Origin: Priapulus caudatus
Lineage: Eukaryota > Priapulida > Priapulimorpha > Priapulimorphida > Priapulidae
Assembly: GCF_000485595.1 (NCBI RefSeq)
Contig: NW_014577109.1
Coordinates: forward strand, 518,883-543,773
Direction: 5' to 3'
Length of the DNA stretch: 24,891 nucleotides
Every line of letters begins with the position of its first letter. Within the stretch, counting starts at the first letter, position 1. A program made the position numbers and the translations under genes. Shown here in pieces: positions 10,148 through 18,496 of this stretch. The notes below the pieces were generated by a model. The model did no database searches, was not told the origin of the DNA, and worked only from the letters and a program-made list of their open reading frames with translations.

Positions 10148-10755
10148 TAGGGCTGTCTATTGCGCTATCAAATTATTTCGATTCGATTATTGATATATTT
10201 TTTTTCGAATATTTCGATCGATTTCGATCCGATTCGATTTAATAATTATGTAAATAAAACATGAGCCGCTGAAAGCTACAGGTAAAACTCATTGCTATTT
10301 GTGTTCTACTTATTTGCATAACTATCGCATTTTATTATATCGCTGTTGCTTAAATACAACATCGGGCGGGCGAAGTATATATTTATCTGAATTCAACCAG
10401 CATTGACCTGGCAGTCGCGGCGATGGCGAAAGCAGCAGACATTGCTTTTTACGGTAGACAGATTTTATTATAGAGAATCATGTGAGACAGGATACGCACC
10501 AGAGACAATAGAACACCACATGTTATGATTGTCTCTGTATTGCATTGCGGCCCTGGACTACTTCCGATAAATGCCGGGCGCTCAGTCAAAAATGCTACGA
10601 TGCTTCGCTGGACCTACATTTTTTAGCCCCCAAAAAAAAAAAAAAAAAAAAAAAAAAATCGGATCCGCGATTTTTCGATTTATTTCGATATCGATATCGG
10701 ACGCAAACCATTCGCGATTTATCGTTGGAGGTGGGCATTACGATGGACAGTCCTA
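10148..10755. mobile_element. 608-bp non-autonomous hAT element with 8-bp TSD
   Basis: The ends are TAGGGCTGTC and, in reverse complement, TAGGACTGTC; 12 of the first 15 terminal bases match. A perfect 8-bp duplication CTATATAG abuts both ends (10140-10147 and 10756-10763) and fits the nTnnnnAn target preference known for hAT transposases. Subterminal regions are full of ATTTCGAT and TCGATTCGAT words on the left (10168-10240) and on the right (10670-10700), as is usual for hAT families. No transposase frame survives: no BED zinc finger or dimerisation domain is recognisable. An internal poly(A) run lies at 10632-10658. Confidence 0.85.
10632..10658 (+). repeat. (A)27 homopolymer inside the hAT element
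   Basis: Twenty-seven adenines directly follow AGCCCCC. The run might be slippage within the element, or the tail of a small retroposed sequence inserted into it. No TSD could be assigned to it. Confidence 0.9.
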
Positions 10756-10908
10756 CTATATAGTTCTAGAGCTAGTGCCTGCTCAACTAGTAGGTGTAGG
10801 TCTATAGAGGTCATCATTCACTCTTATGTATATAACTCATAAAGCTCATAACTTGGGGCAGCTAGTCTTTCCCGTGAGACATTGACTCCTCATATATACT
10901 GTATATGC

Positions 10909-10910
<2 letters not shown>

Positions 10911-10950
<40 letters not shown>

Positions 10951-10955
10951 GTGTG
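10911..10955. repeat. (GT)n microsatellite
   Basis: GT dinucleotides with a single C interruption, followed by a GT- and GC-rich stretch to about 11020. Confidence 0.95.
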
Positions 10956-11079
10956 GGCCGGGTCACGGTGTGTGTGCGTGCGTAGCCGTGCTGTGCGTTG
11001 CCGGTGTACGTGTTTGTGTAGGCCGTGGCAAGGAGTATGCCACGTGTGTATAAGAGAAGCGGAAAAGTCGGCTGTATAA

Positions 11080-11748
11080 GAGAGGGGAGAGAGAGAGAGA
11101 GAGAGAAGATAGACTCGAGACGAGATGAGCAGAGAGAGAGAGAGACTCGATCTGATGAGAGAGCAGAGACGGATGAGGACAGAGACGAAGAGGAGAGAGA
11201 GAGATGAGAGCAGAGAGAGAGAAGATGAGAGGCGAGAGGAGATCGGAGAAATATAGAGAAAGGAGAAAGTGAGAGAGAAGAAGAGAAAAGACTGAGAGAG
11301 ACAGGGACAGGGGCAGCGATGAAGAAGCGACTGAGAGAAGAGAGACGAAGAGAGAGTGTGTCGTGAGCAGACCAGAGTGAGATAGCCGAGAGAGAGAGAG
11401 GAATAAGAGCAAGATGAGAGAGAAAAAGAGAGAGAGAAAAAAAAAAAGAGAGAGAGAGAGACGATAGAGCAAGGAGAAAGAGAGGGGGAGAGACGAGAGG
11501 AGGTCGGAGCAAGGAGCAAAGATGAGAGAGAGAGAGCAGGCAGAGGAGAGAGAGAGAGAGAGAAGACAGAGAGAAAGACCCCTCGAGAGAGATCGCAGAG
11601 ACGATGAGAGAGAGAACGGAGAAAGATGAGCAAGAGAAGAGAGAGAAGGAGAAGGCAGATGCAGAGGATAAGATCGAAATGAGATGAGAGAGAGATAGAA
11701 GGGGAGGGCTAGGGGGCAAGAAATAAAGAGAGATAGAAATATAGGGGG
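11080..11748 (+). repeat. Polypurine (GA)n-rich tract of about 670 bp
   Basis: Nearly uninterrupted purines on the + strand: GAGA runs mixed with GATGAG, GAAGAG, AGCAGAG and a short A run near 11438. Only isolated pyrimidines break it. Long Ser-Leu frames on the minus strand (up to 358 codons across 10862-11938) are the repeat read as protein and not a gene. A mirror-like polypurine tract of this length can form triplex (H-)DNA. Confidence 0.95.
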
Positions 11749-11930
11749 TTCGGACTAAAAATAGACACATTTGTGGGCCTACTGCTAACGAGTAGCTAAC
11801 GAGCTTAACGAGTAGAATCCATGTGTGAGTAAAGTAAACGTTTTTTTTCATTTTCAACATTGAATTTCGGATGCATTTCGCGTGTAGATAGCACGTTGGA
11901 ATTGCTATACCGAGTAACGTGCCATGGGGT

Positions 11931-12037
11931 AAAATCACATAAACATTGCGAGTACGTGCGCCGCTACCGAATCACATAAACATATGTAACATATGTAAAA
12001 TCACATAAACATTGCGAGCACGTGCGCAGCTACCGAA
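11931..12037 (+). repeat. Tandem duplication, 41-bp copies at 66-bp period
   Basis: Copy 1 (11931-11971) and copy 2 (11997-12037) differ at two positions. A partial third copy of the start, AATCACATAAACAT, lies at 11970-11983, followed by two CATATGTAA words. Function unknown. Confidence 0.9.
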
Positions 12038-13210
12038 CAAAATCAATACCAATGTATCTAATGCAGTCATAATCAACCCACATGAAATACTATACCACGT
12101 CGGCAGATTTCAAACGCCAATGCCGCCATGATTCATGATTTTAGGATTTCATGAGCGAGGTGCTTCATAACCGATCTACTTCCGGCAGGTGAGGTTATTG
12201 GACACGGCCGCTACGCGCTGACTAACTTACTAACGTGCCTATAATGGAATCACAGGCTTTCTCATCCCAGCCAGAGATGTTATCCGCTACCTACTGTTGT
12301 TCGCATCCCTGCGACGCCTGTATGCTCTCATATCTCTACATCATACAACGTGTACTGACACATTTTGTCTGCGCTATACGTATAAGATAGACGAGGGCAC
12401 TTACAAAATACAATACAAAAAAATAAAATAAAAATAATATACAAATACGACAAAAAATGCAATGTCTTTATACGGTGTTTAGTAACTTTGGTGATTTAAT
12501 ATATGTAAGAGAGTGTTTAACATTCATTAGGTACACGTGTGCACATAAATAGGTAAACCTGATCGCTGATGTCAGGTAACGGTGGTTTATTGCCCATCAT
12601 AACGAGGAAATTCGGAATAACGTTGTGCAAGTGTAAATGAATCGCACCTGCCAGGAGAAGAATCTGAGCAGTGCTTACCTACTTACTATACACACGAGTC
12701 GGGTTTCAGTATACCGCGACTAGTTGCTATGCGGCTGGGGGATGGAATGGGGGCAATGGGAAGTTGTCCTCGCCACGTTGGCTGCAGAATGGAACCGAAT
12801 GAGTCAAGCTTATCTGGTTCCAAGAGAGGTGACGGTAAATCGGACGGGGTTCAGTACTTCTCTTGCCAATGTGTAGAGGCACTGAAGTGATGCGCGTTCT
12901 TTTTGCAATGGGAGAATTGGAGGCTGCTTGCCTGGATGCAGCGGGTATGTAGAGTAAGTAGTGCATGTCTAGTTGCCACGGGACAATCGCTGTAGCCTAG
13001 TTGCAGCAGAGTCGCCGTCAGGCTAAACTGGATGTGGAGGGAGACTTCACGAAGTCTACATGATGCATACACTCCCAGCAGACAGTTGCACGTACGTCTA
13101 ATACTCACGCGGACAGCATGGATATGAATTATGCACTAGCTTCGCACATCTCTGCAGAATATTGCGGGGCGGCCGGGTATATATACGTGTAACAGCACGA
13201 GCCTCTAGCT
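12038..13210. other. Unique sequence, no gene recognised
   Basis: It contains an A-rich stretch (12410-12460) and a 7-bp-stem perfect palindrome at 13042-13057 (AGACTTC, 2-base loop, GAAGTCT). Minus-strand frames at 12727-13108 have no recognisable domain. I found no other structure. Confidence 0.5.
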
Positions 13211-13219
13211 AGCACTGAC

Positions 13220-13493
13220 GCTGAGAGGGTCTATGTCCCCCGGGGTACTGCCGGAGCGTACCCTGGGTACGGTCCGGTATACCGGAACGTATCCTGGTAC
13301 TATCTAATATGCCGGACCGTACCTCGCCTACTCCACTAACGAGTCTAGGGAGTCGCCTACGCCTACTCCCTAACCCTAACCCTAATCCTAACCCTAACCA
13401 TATCAAATAGTGACCAGGGTATACGTTCCGGTATACCGGACCGTACCCAGGGTACGTTCCGGCAGTACCCTGGGGGACATAGACCCTATGAGC
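13220..13493. mobile_element. 274-bp foldback element with 9-bp TSD and telomere-like spacer
   Basis: The arms run from 13220 to about 13312 and from about 13398 to 13493. Over the 67 columns from 13226 to 13292 (paired with 13421-13487) there are only two mismatches. The outermost 6 bases and the inner 20 are less perfect. The 9 bases immediately outside are identical, AGCACTGAC at 13211-13219 and 13494-13502, a clear TSD. Within each arm are further palindromes, such as CGTACCCTGGGTACG (13257-13271) and CCGGTATACCGG (13274-13285 and 13428-13439). A 9-bp TSD with long arms is typical of Mutator-like foldback elements; that assignment is inferred. It has no coding capacity, so mobilisation would be in trans. 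Confidence 0.85.
13368..13399. repeat. Short interstitial telomere-like run (CCCTAA)5
   Basis: Five CCCTAA hexamers plus two bases, one hexamer changed to TCCTAA. It lies in the spacer of the foldback element, next to its right arm. TTAGGG/CCCTAA is the telomere repeat of most animals outside the arthropods. Here it is interstitial and very short. Confidence 0.85.
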
Positions 13494-13502
13494 AGCACTG
13501 AC

Positions 13503-13977
13503 CTGTGCAATCAGCTCGTCTCTTATTGCGCGCCGGATTTCCCATGGCACCAACATATTACCAAAATCGCAAACCGAGCTGTCCGAATTCCGAAATCCGC
13601 AGCAGAACGCATGCCGACACTTCAGCTTTAACTGCTATTTTTAGTTTGATTCGGTAATATATTCGGCGGTGTGCTCATTTTTACTGTAGCGAGAAATAAA
13701 TACGTACACACTAGTCATTTGAAATTACCAGCATGTTGTCGAACGCCGTGCGCAAATAAACGAAAATAGCACAGCTAACGTCATCACCGCCGTGTGGCAG
13801 CACTAGCAGTGGCTCCAACTACGAACGCGCATCAACTACCCCCCGCAACGGCACCGTTTAAAAGCAGGTTATTTTTTTCAATTACTATACGCTGAGTAGG
13901 AAACAAACAGCACGTGTTGCGAAAAAACATCGAACTCTACTGATCCTAATAGCAAAAGCTAATGAATATATTGGTGC
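13503..13977. other. Unique sequence, no gene recognised
   Basis: Mixed composition with no repeat or convincing exon. The short + frame at 13410-13631 begins inside the foldback element and matches nothing recognised. Confidence 0.5.
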
Positions 13978-14132
13978 AGCATGGTAATATGCATCCCCGC
14001 TATGGGAGACGCACTCCTTCCACTACTGGGCACGTCTAGCAGGATGCGTCATAATTGTGACACGGATTTGTCCTTCACCGTCCATGCCCACTGAGGGGGT
14101 GGGTTTGCCATAGGGGGGATGTATACCATGCT
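13978..14132. mobile_element. Degenerate inverted-repeat unit (possible decayed MITE)
   Basis: The left end AGCATGGTAATATGCATCCC and the reverse complement of the right end, AGCATGGTATACATCCCCCC, align over about 30 bases with a few gaps. Weaker similarity (GGGCA near the middle) continues inward. No TSD was found. It could be an old MITE or a coincidental imperfect palindrome. Confidence 0.35.
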
Positions 14133-14696
14133 AACACCGGAACTGTAAGGCAGGCATCTTCGCGTGAAGCTTTCACAAGGAACACGGCCCTCGTGCGCCT
14201 GGGATGAATAGCAGGCTTGCACGTGGTCGGAGACAGACGTCTACTTTCGTAGATTACAGGCTAAAGCACAGCGTGCAGCGTTTGAGTATAGACGAGCCTT
14301 CCCTCACGTACAATGCACGCGCGGCTCTGACGTGTGAAAGAATTCACCAGACGCCGACATATCTCTCCTTTACGCATCGTGCGTGCTGGGTTTTATTATT
14401 ACAGCCCTGCTGTTAGAGCGCTGTTTAACCGCGTTTCTGAGACTGTCGACTGGAGACAGTAGGGTCCAGACACCGGAACAGGGTGGAGCATCTGAATCAA
14501 ATAATTTGATAAAATAATAATCATAAAATAATAAACTTAAACGACATTTCCTGCGGGTAAACGTTTTCATTTCGTCTGAATGCATACACTAACGGTTGAA
14601 CCTACTCACTTCAAATTAAGTTTTCAACACTTTTCTATGCTGAATAGACGCGCACGTTGCATCGTGATATATAAGTGAATTATACACGTGCACATA

Positions 14697-14729
14697 TAGT
14701 GCAACGTTAGTGCAATATTAGTGCAACGT
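14697..14729 (+). repeat. 11-bp tandem repeat, three units of TAGTGCAACGT
   Basis: Units 1 and 3 are identical and unit 2 reads TAGTGCAATAT. Too short to assign a role. Confidence 0.85.
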
Positions 14730-15214
14730 TAGCGGAGCGGTATAGCGAATTGCTAGACCGCCTTAAATATTAGGATCATATTAAATCAAATCACGATAAT
14801 TATTTTACATGTAATTGAATTGGTATGTACTTGCTACTTTATACCCCATCTCCCATGTGCAAACACTTATGCTACATCCTGGTAACCCAATAAAGTGTCA
14901 TAAAACAATATTGGCAAATCAGATCGCGTAGTATAAACTCGTATACAAATAAGGTACCACTGATAGATCACCAACATCAATACACATTTGATGACTGCTC
15001 TAGGTGCTAAACGTGATCTTGCTGATCCTGCATGCAGCGTTAGAGCAGCCTTTGTTCTCGAGACTTATAACTGCAAATCGGCAGCCGCATCACCTAGCGG
15101 CATTCGACGCGCTTTACGGTAAATGTCAGAGTATGAGTGAAAACTACTCTACTGTATCGCACGTAGACATCGCCCACTAGCCATGTGAAATCCCCCCATC
15201 ACGTTAGTCTTTGT

Positions 15215-15249
15215 GTGTCTAGCGGGCTGATCTCAGCTCGCAGAGACAC
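15215..15249 (+). other. Short imperfect hairpin
   Basis: The arm GTGTCTAGCGGGCTGA pairs with TCAGCTCGCAGAGACAC across a 2-base loop, with one small bulge and one G-T wobble. The stem is too short for a typical animal pre-miRNA, and there is no TSD. It may be chance or a short structured RNA element. Confidence 0.3.
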
Positions 15250-16017
15250 TGCGATGACCAGCAAAAGCGTTGTCGATTGCTTATGAACCCAATAACGTAA
15301 GAGCAGAATCTGATGAACTAAACTGCACATGTTCAGGATGTAAGCCACACTGGCGGGTTTCAAATATGTCCGGCATGCCTATACGCAAACTGATTAATTA
15401 GCACAAAAATATATCATATTTGATCTACACCTATGTACATGAATACATCGCGAATTATAAGATACGGGAAAAATCCGCATGATCCCTCGAATTGTTGCAC
15501 GAATAACGTTTGCATAAAATTTACACAACACTGGCAAGGATTTTTCTCTCCATGCCTATCTTACGCAGAAATGTTATGACATTAACATAACAATGAATTG
15601 AATTTTACGTAACAGTGGCATGACCAATATTGATCACAATTATAGCAGAAATGGTCACAACAGACTATATATATATCTATGCGATCACTGCAATCTTTAA
15701 ACTAATAAACGTGAAAACGTAGCCACGTGAACAGCTCGTGGGCACAACATGCACATGCACTGAAAGACGGTTATGCATTCGAATCAATATGCACCATTCG
15801 CACATTTTTCTTTCAGTGCCAATTAGCAAACACATTAAATGAAATAGCAACGTTTTTGCGCTCACTTTCGCAAACTAATACTTGAAATTCGACCAGGTTT
15901 TTTCCTATGTTCGCAGATAGTTCGCCAAGGGTAAAAGAGTCGCGGCGTTATGACGTAACCGTGGTGGCGAGCGCCTGCACCAAGACAACCTTCCAACATG
16001 TAGACGCGATCTACGTT

Positions 16018-16049
16018 ACCCCCACCACCACCACCACCACCCCCACCAC
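16018..16049. repeat. (CCA)n trinucleotide tract
   Basis: Repeated CCACCA with two C expansions. Thr-rich and Val-rich frames across it are by-products. Confidence 0.9.
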
Positions 16050-16257
16050 TCTCAGCGCCTGCCGCATACGTATCTTGATTCTTGATAGACGACTGGCTGC
16101 TAAGTGCATACGACTATCGCCTCCACGACGACTAGCCGAGCAATGACCTACGCCACGAGGATTGCAAACAGCGACACAAACAAACAAACATGGTAGTATA
16201 GTGAGCGGCGCCGCGTGGTAGAACAATGCTGCTAGCCGCGGCTGCTGCGTGCGCGCC

Positions 16258-16258
<1 letters not shown>

Positions 16259-16347
<89 letters not shown>

Positions 16348-16460
16348 CTCTCTCTCGCTTTCTCTTCCTCTCTCTTCTCTCTCGCACTCTTCCTTTCGCT
16401 CTCTCTCTCTCTCAGTCTCTCGGTCTCGCTGCCTCTCTCTCTATCTCTCCGTCCTTCTCT
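16259..16460. repeat. (CT)n microsatellite and CT-rich tract
   Basis: About 85 bp of almost pure CT with one TT interruption, then CTCG- and CTTC-interrupted sequence. Overlapping Ser-Leu frames (+) and Arg-Glu frames (-) arise from the repeat. Confidence 0.95.
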
Positions 16461-16781
16461 CGCCTGCCTACTCACCGAGCACCTTACCGGCCAGCACGGT
16501 GCTGTACTGCTCGCCTCCTCTCTCACGCATCTCGGCGGCTGCGATGCGATTAACAACGTCAGCCATCCTCATCGTGACAGCAGCGGCACGCCGTAATCGC
16601 TGTCCCGTTCAGATTCCACCGTCTGACGGCAACCAGCGGCGATGCGAATAGCTGATTGGGCCGACGGGGCCAGCATGCGACGTGGCGGCGCACGTGCAAC
16701 ACGCGCGCAAAGGTTCGCGAACGACCATCGCACAGAACACCTATATAGTCAGTCACGTAGCAGTCGCAGAACACGTAGCGA
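16461..16781. other. Unique, CpG-containing sequence
   Basis: Moderately CpG-rich, with words such as GCGGCGCACG and CGCGCGCAAA near 16680-16710. No gene, RNA or regulatory element can be supported. Confidence 0.45.
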
Positions 16782-17271
16782 TGACCACTGAAGACAGTTC
16801 ACTGTAAACGATGATCCAGTAAATATTGCTGTTATCGCGTTACTGCAAACGGCGAGTTTACAAACAACTGTAGACAATAATCACCGTTCATGAACAACTG
16901 TAGACGATAATCACCGGACCGCTGACAGCAGTTCGCGCCTAAGTTTACGCAATGGCCACTGAAAGTAGCTCAAATCCAACTGTAAACAATGATTACTGAA
17001 AGTTCACTGACAAGCGTAACCATTTACCACTGAAAGTTCACTGACTACCGTAAAACAATTACCACTGAAAGTTCACTGACTACCGTAAAACAATTACCAC
17101 TGAAAGTTCACTAACAGCAGTAAACTAATACTCCTGAAAGTTCACTGACAAACGTAAACAATTACCACTGAGAACAGTTCACTGACGAACGTAAACAATG
17201 ACCACTGAAAGCAGTTCACTGGCGACTGTAAACAACGACCATAGAAAAGTTCACTGACAAATGTAAACGAA
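16782..17271 (+). repeat. 35-bp minisatellite array, about 13 diverged units
   Basis: The unit core is ACCACTGAAAGTTCACTGAC followed by a variable TACCGTAAAACAATT-like part. The central copies (17026, 17061, 17096) are spaced exactly 35 bp apart and are nearly identical. Copies near both ends are diverged and vary in length (for example ACAACTGTAGACAATAATC at about 16863-16910). Homogeneous centre with diverged edges is typical of arrays that expand by unequal exchange. Confidence 0.9.
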
Positions 17272-17403
17272 CGTTTTAAGAGCGGCACATGGGAGCAGGG
17301 GCGGGCAAACACTGCCACGCATCTACAGTCACCACGCACAGGGATCACCTCACTTCCCAGCCGCCTCAATGAAGACTGCTGCGCACCTCCCGTTGAGAGA
17401 GCA

Positions 17404-17431
17404 TTGCGTGCGTGCGTGCGTACGTGCGTGC
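17404..17431. repeat. (GTGC)n-type microsatellite
   Basis: GCGTGCGTGCGTGCG followed by a TACGTGCGTGCACG variant. Confidence 0.9.
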
Positions 17432-18171
17432 ACGTGTGTACACGCGGTACGTCACGCCAATCCGATCAGGACGCGGCGAAGCACGCGCCGCCACCGTGAA
17501 GGCCCACTGACGGGCGTGAGATGACGCGAGAAGCCCTCCCGCTCGGCGCCCGTCTGTTTACACAACTGAACAAACTCTCCGGCTCAGGGGAATGCTCACG
17601 CATCCGCCGAATTCTCCGCGTGCCTGCCTACACGCGAGGCGGCGATCGCGCCAACGTGGACCGGTCCGGTTGCAAACACACGCACACACAGAGAAACAGG
17701 AATCAGAAGAATCTGACACTGGCCGGTACACACCGTCACTCACGCGCGTCCACGTTCGCGGACATTAAAAAAATGGCTTCGCGCCGAACGACACCGACGT
17801 GCACGCCGTCTGCTACGACGATGACGCGCGCATCCCTTGTTAGCGACCCAGATTGGCAGCTTTAATGCGCGGAGTAATGAACCCGAAATAGATTCGCACT
17901 TGAAGTTGAAATGAAACACCGAAAATAACCGGCACCGAAAATACGACGCACGAGTGCCGGGCCTGCGCGGCGCTCCCCATATATTATTATACAGAGCCGC
18001 GGTTAGCGAGCGGTCCTGTAGCAAAAACTAACAAGCATAGCCAAGAAAGAATAATAACAAGCCAGCAACATTGACGTCGTCATTGCACAGGTTTCCTGGC
18101 AGACCGTTGCCACAGCCGGCATGACGACTTACACAGAGAGGGACAGAGCTGGTGGGAGAGACGGAGAAGGG
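17432..18171. other. CpG-rich unique sequence, no gene recognised
   Basis: GC- and CpG-rich at the left (17440-17840). A + frame at 17521-17865 (114 codons) overlaps a minus frame at 17740-18024 (94 codons). Neither has a recognised domain; the upper parts are basic and Thr/Arg-rich. A CCAAT word near 17457 and an AAAAAAATGG start context near 17767 are seen but lead only to a 31-codon frame. A promoter or first exon is possible but unsupported. Confidence 0.35.
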
Positions 18172-18496
18172 GCGATAGATAGGTTGGTGGATGGATGACT
18201 GGATAGATAGATGGATGGATGGAGAGATGAATGGATGGATGGATGGATTAATGGATGGATGGATGGATGAATGGATGAATGGATCGCTGGATACATGGAT
18301 GGATGGATGGATGGATGGATGGATGGATGGATGAATGGATGGATGGATGGATGGATGGATAGATGGATGGATGGATGGATGGATGGACGGATGAATGAAT
18401 GGAAAGATGGATGGGTGGATAGATGGATGGATGGATAGATGGATGGATGGGTGGATAGATGGATGGATGGATAGATGGATGGATGGATGGATAGAT
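18172..18496 (+). repeat. (GGAT)n tetranucleotide array, about 325 bp
   Basis: GGAT units with frequent GATA, GAAT and GGGT variants fill the tract. Because 4 and 3 are coprime, all frames give a period of four codons (Ser-Ile-His-Pro on the minus strand), which explains the long minus frames here. Confidence 0.95.

Larger units (their letters stand above)
10082..10774. mobile_element. Tiny inverted-repeat element (about 77 bp) split by a later hAT insertion
   Basis: Removing the hAT element (10148-10755) and one copy of its TSD rejoins 10082-10147 to 10764-10774. This restores an inverted-repeat unit whose arms (10082-10102, and 10136-10147 plus 10764-10774) match except for one 2-base TA difference. 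The ends read TAGCTCTAG and CTAGAGCTA. The 9 bases immediately outside are identical, GTGCCTGCT at 10073-10081 and 10775-10783, which is a TSD. A 9-bp TSD is typical of Mutator-like elements. The loop contains a direct repeat of GCCTGTGGC. The superfamily is inferred; the nested order is directly visible. Confidence 0.7.
14133..16017. other. Unique sequence with minor repeats, no gene recognised
   Basis: Apart from the small 11-bp tandem and the hairpin listed separately, nothing is recognisable. It is AT-rich between about 14480 and 15000 and between 15360 and 15690, with a short (TA)n at about 15666-15678. CCCAATAAAG near 14887 is a polyadenylation-like word with no gene attached. All open frames are short. 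Confidence 0.5.

Noticed and set aside
10862-11938. 358-codon minus-strand open frame rich in Ser and Leu
   Set aside because: It is the polypurine tract and the GT microsatellite read as protein. There is no sequence outside low complexity and no domain.
9288-14886. Shared 15-mer CTACATCCTGGTAAC near 9289 and 14872
   Set aside because: A single shared 15-mer between two places in 25 kb is close to chance expectation, and the similarity does not extend.
16011-16651. Overlapping Ser-Leu (+) and Arg-Glu (-) frames
   Set aside because: They result from the CT microsatellite. No independent evidence for coding.
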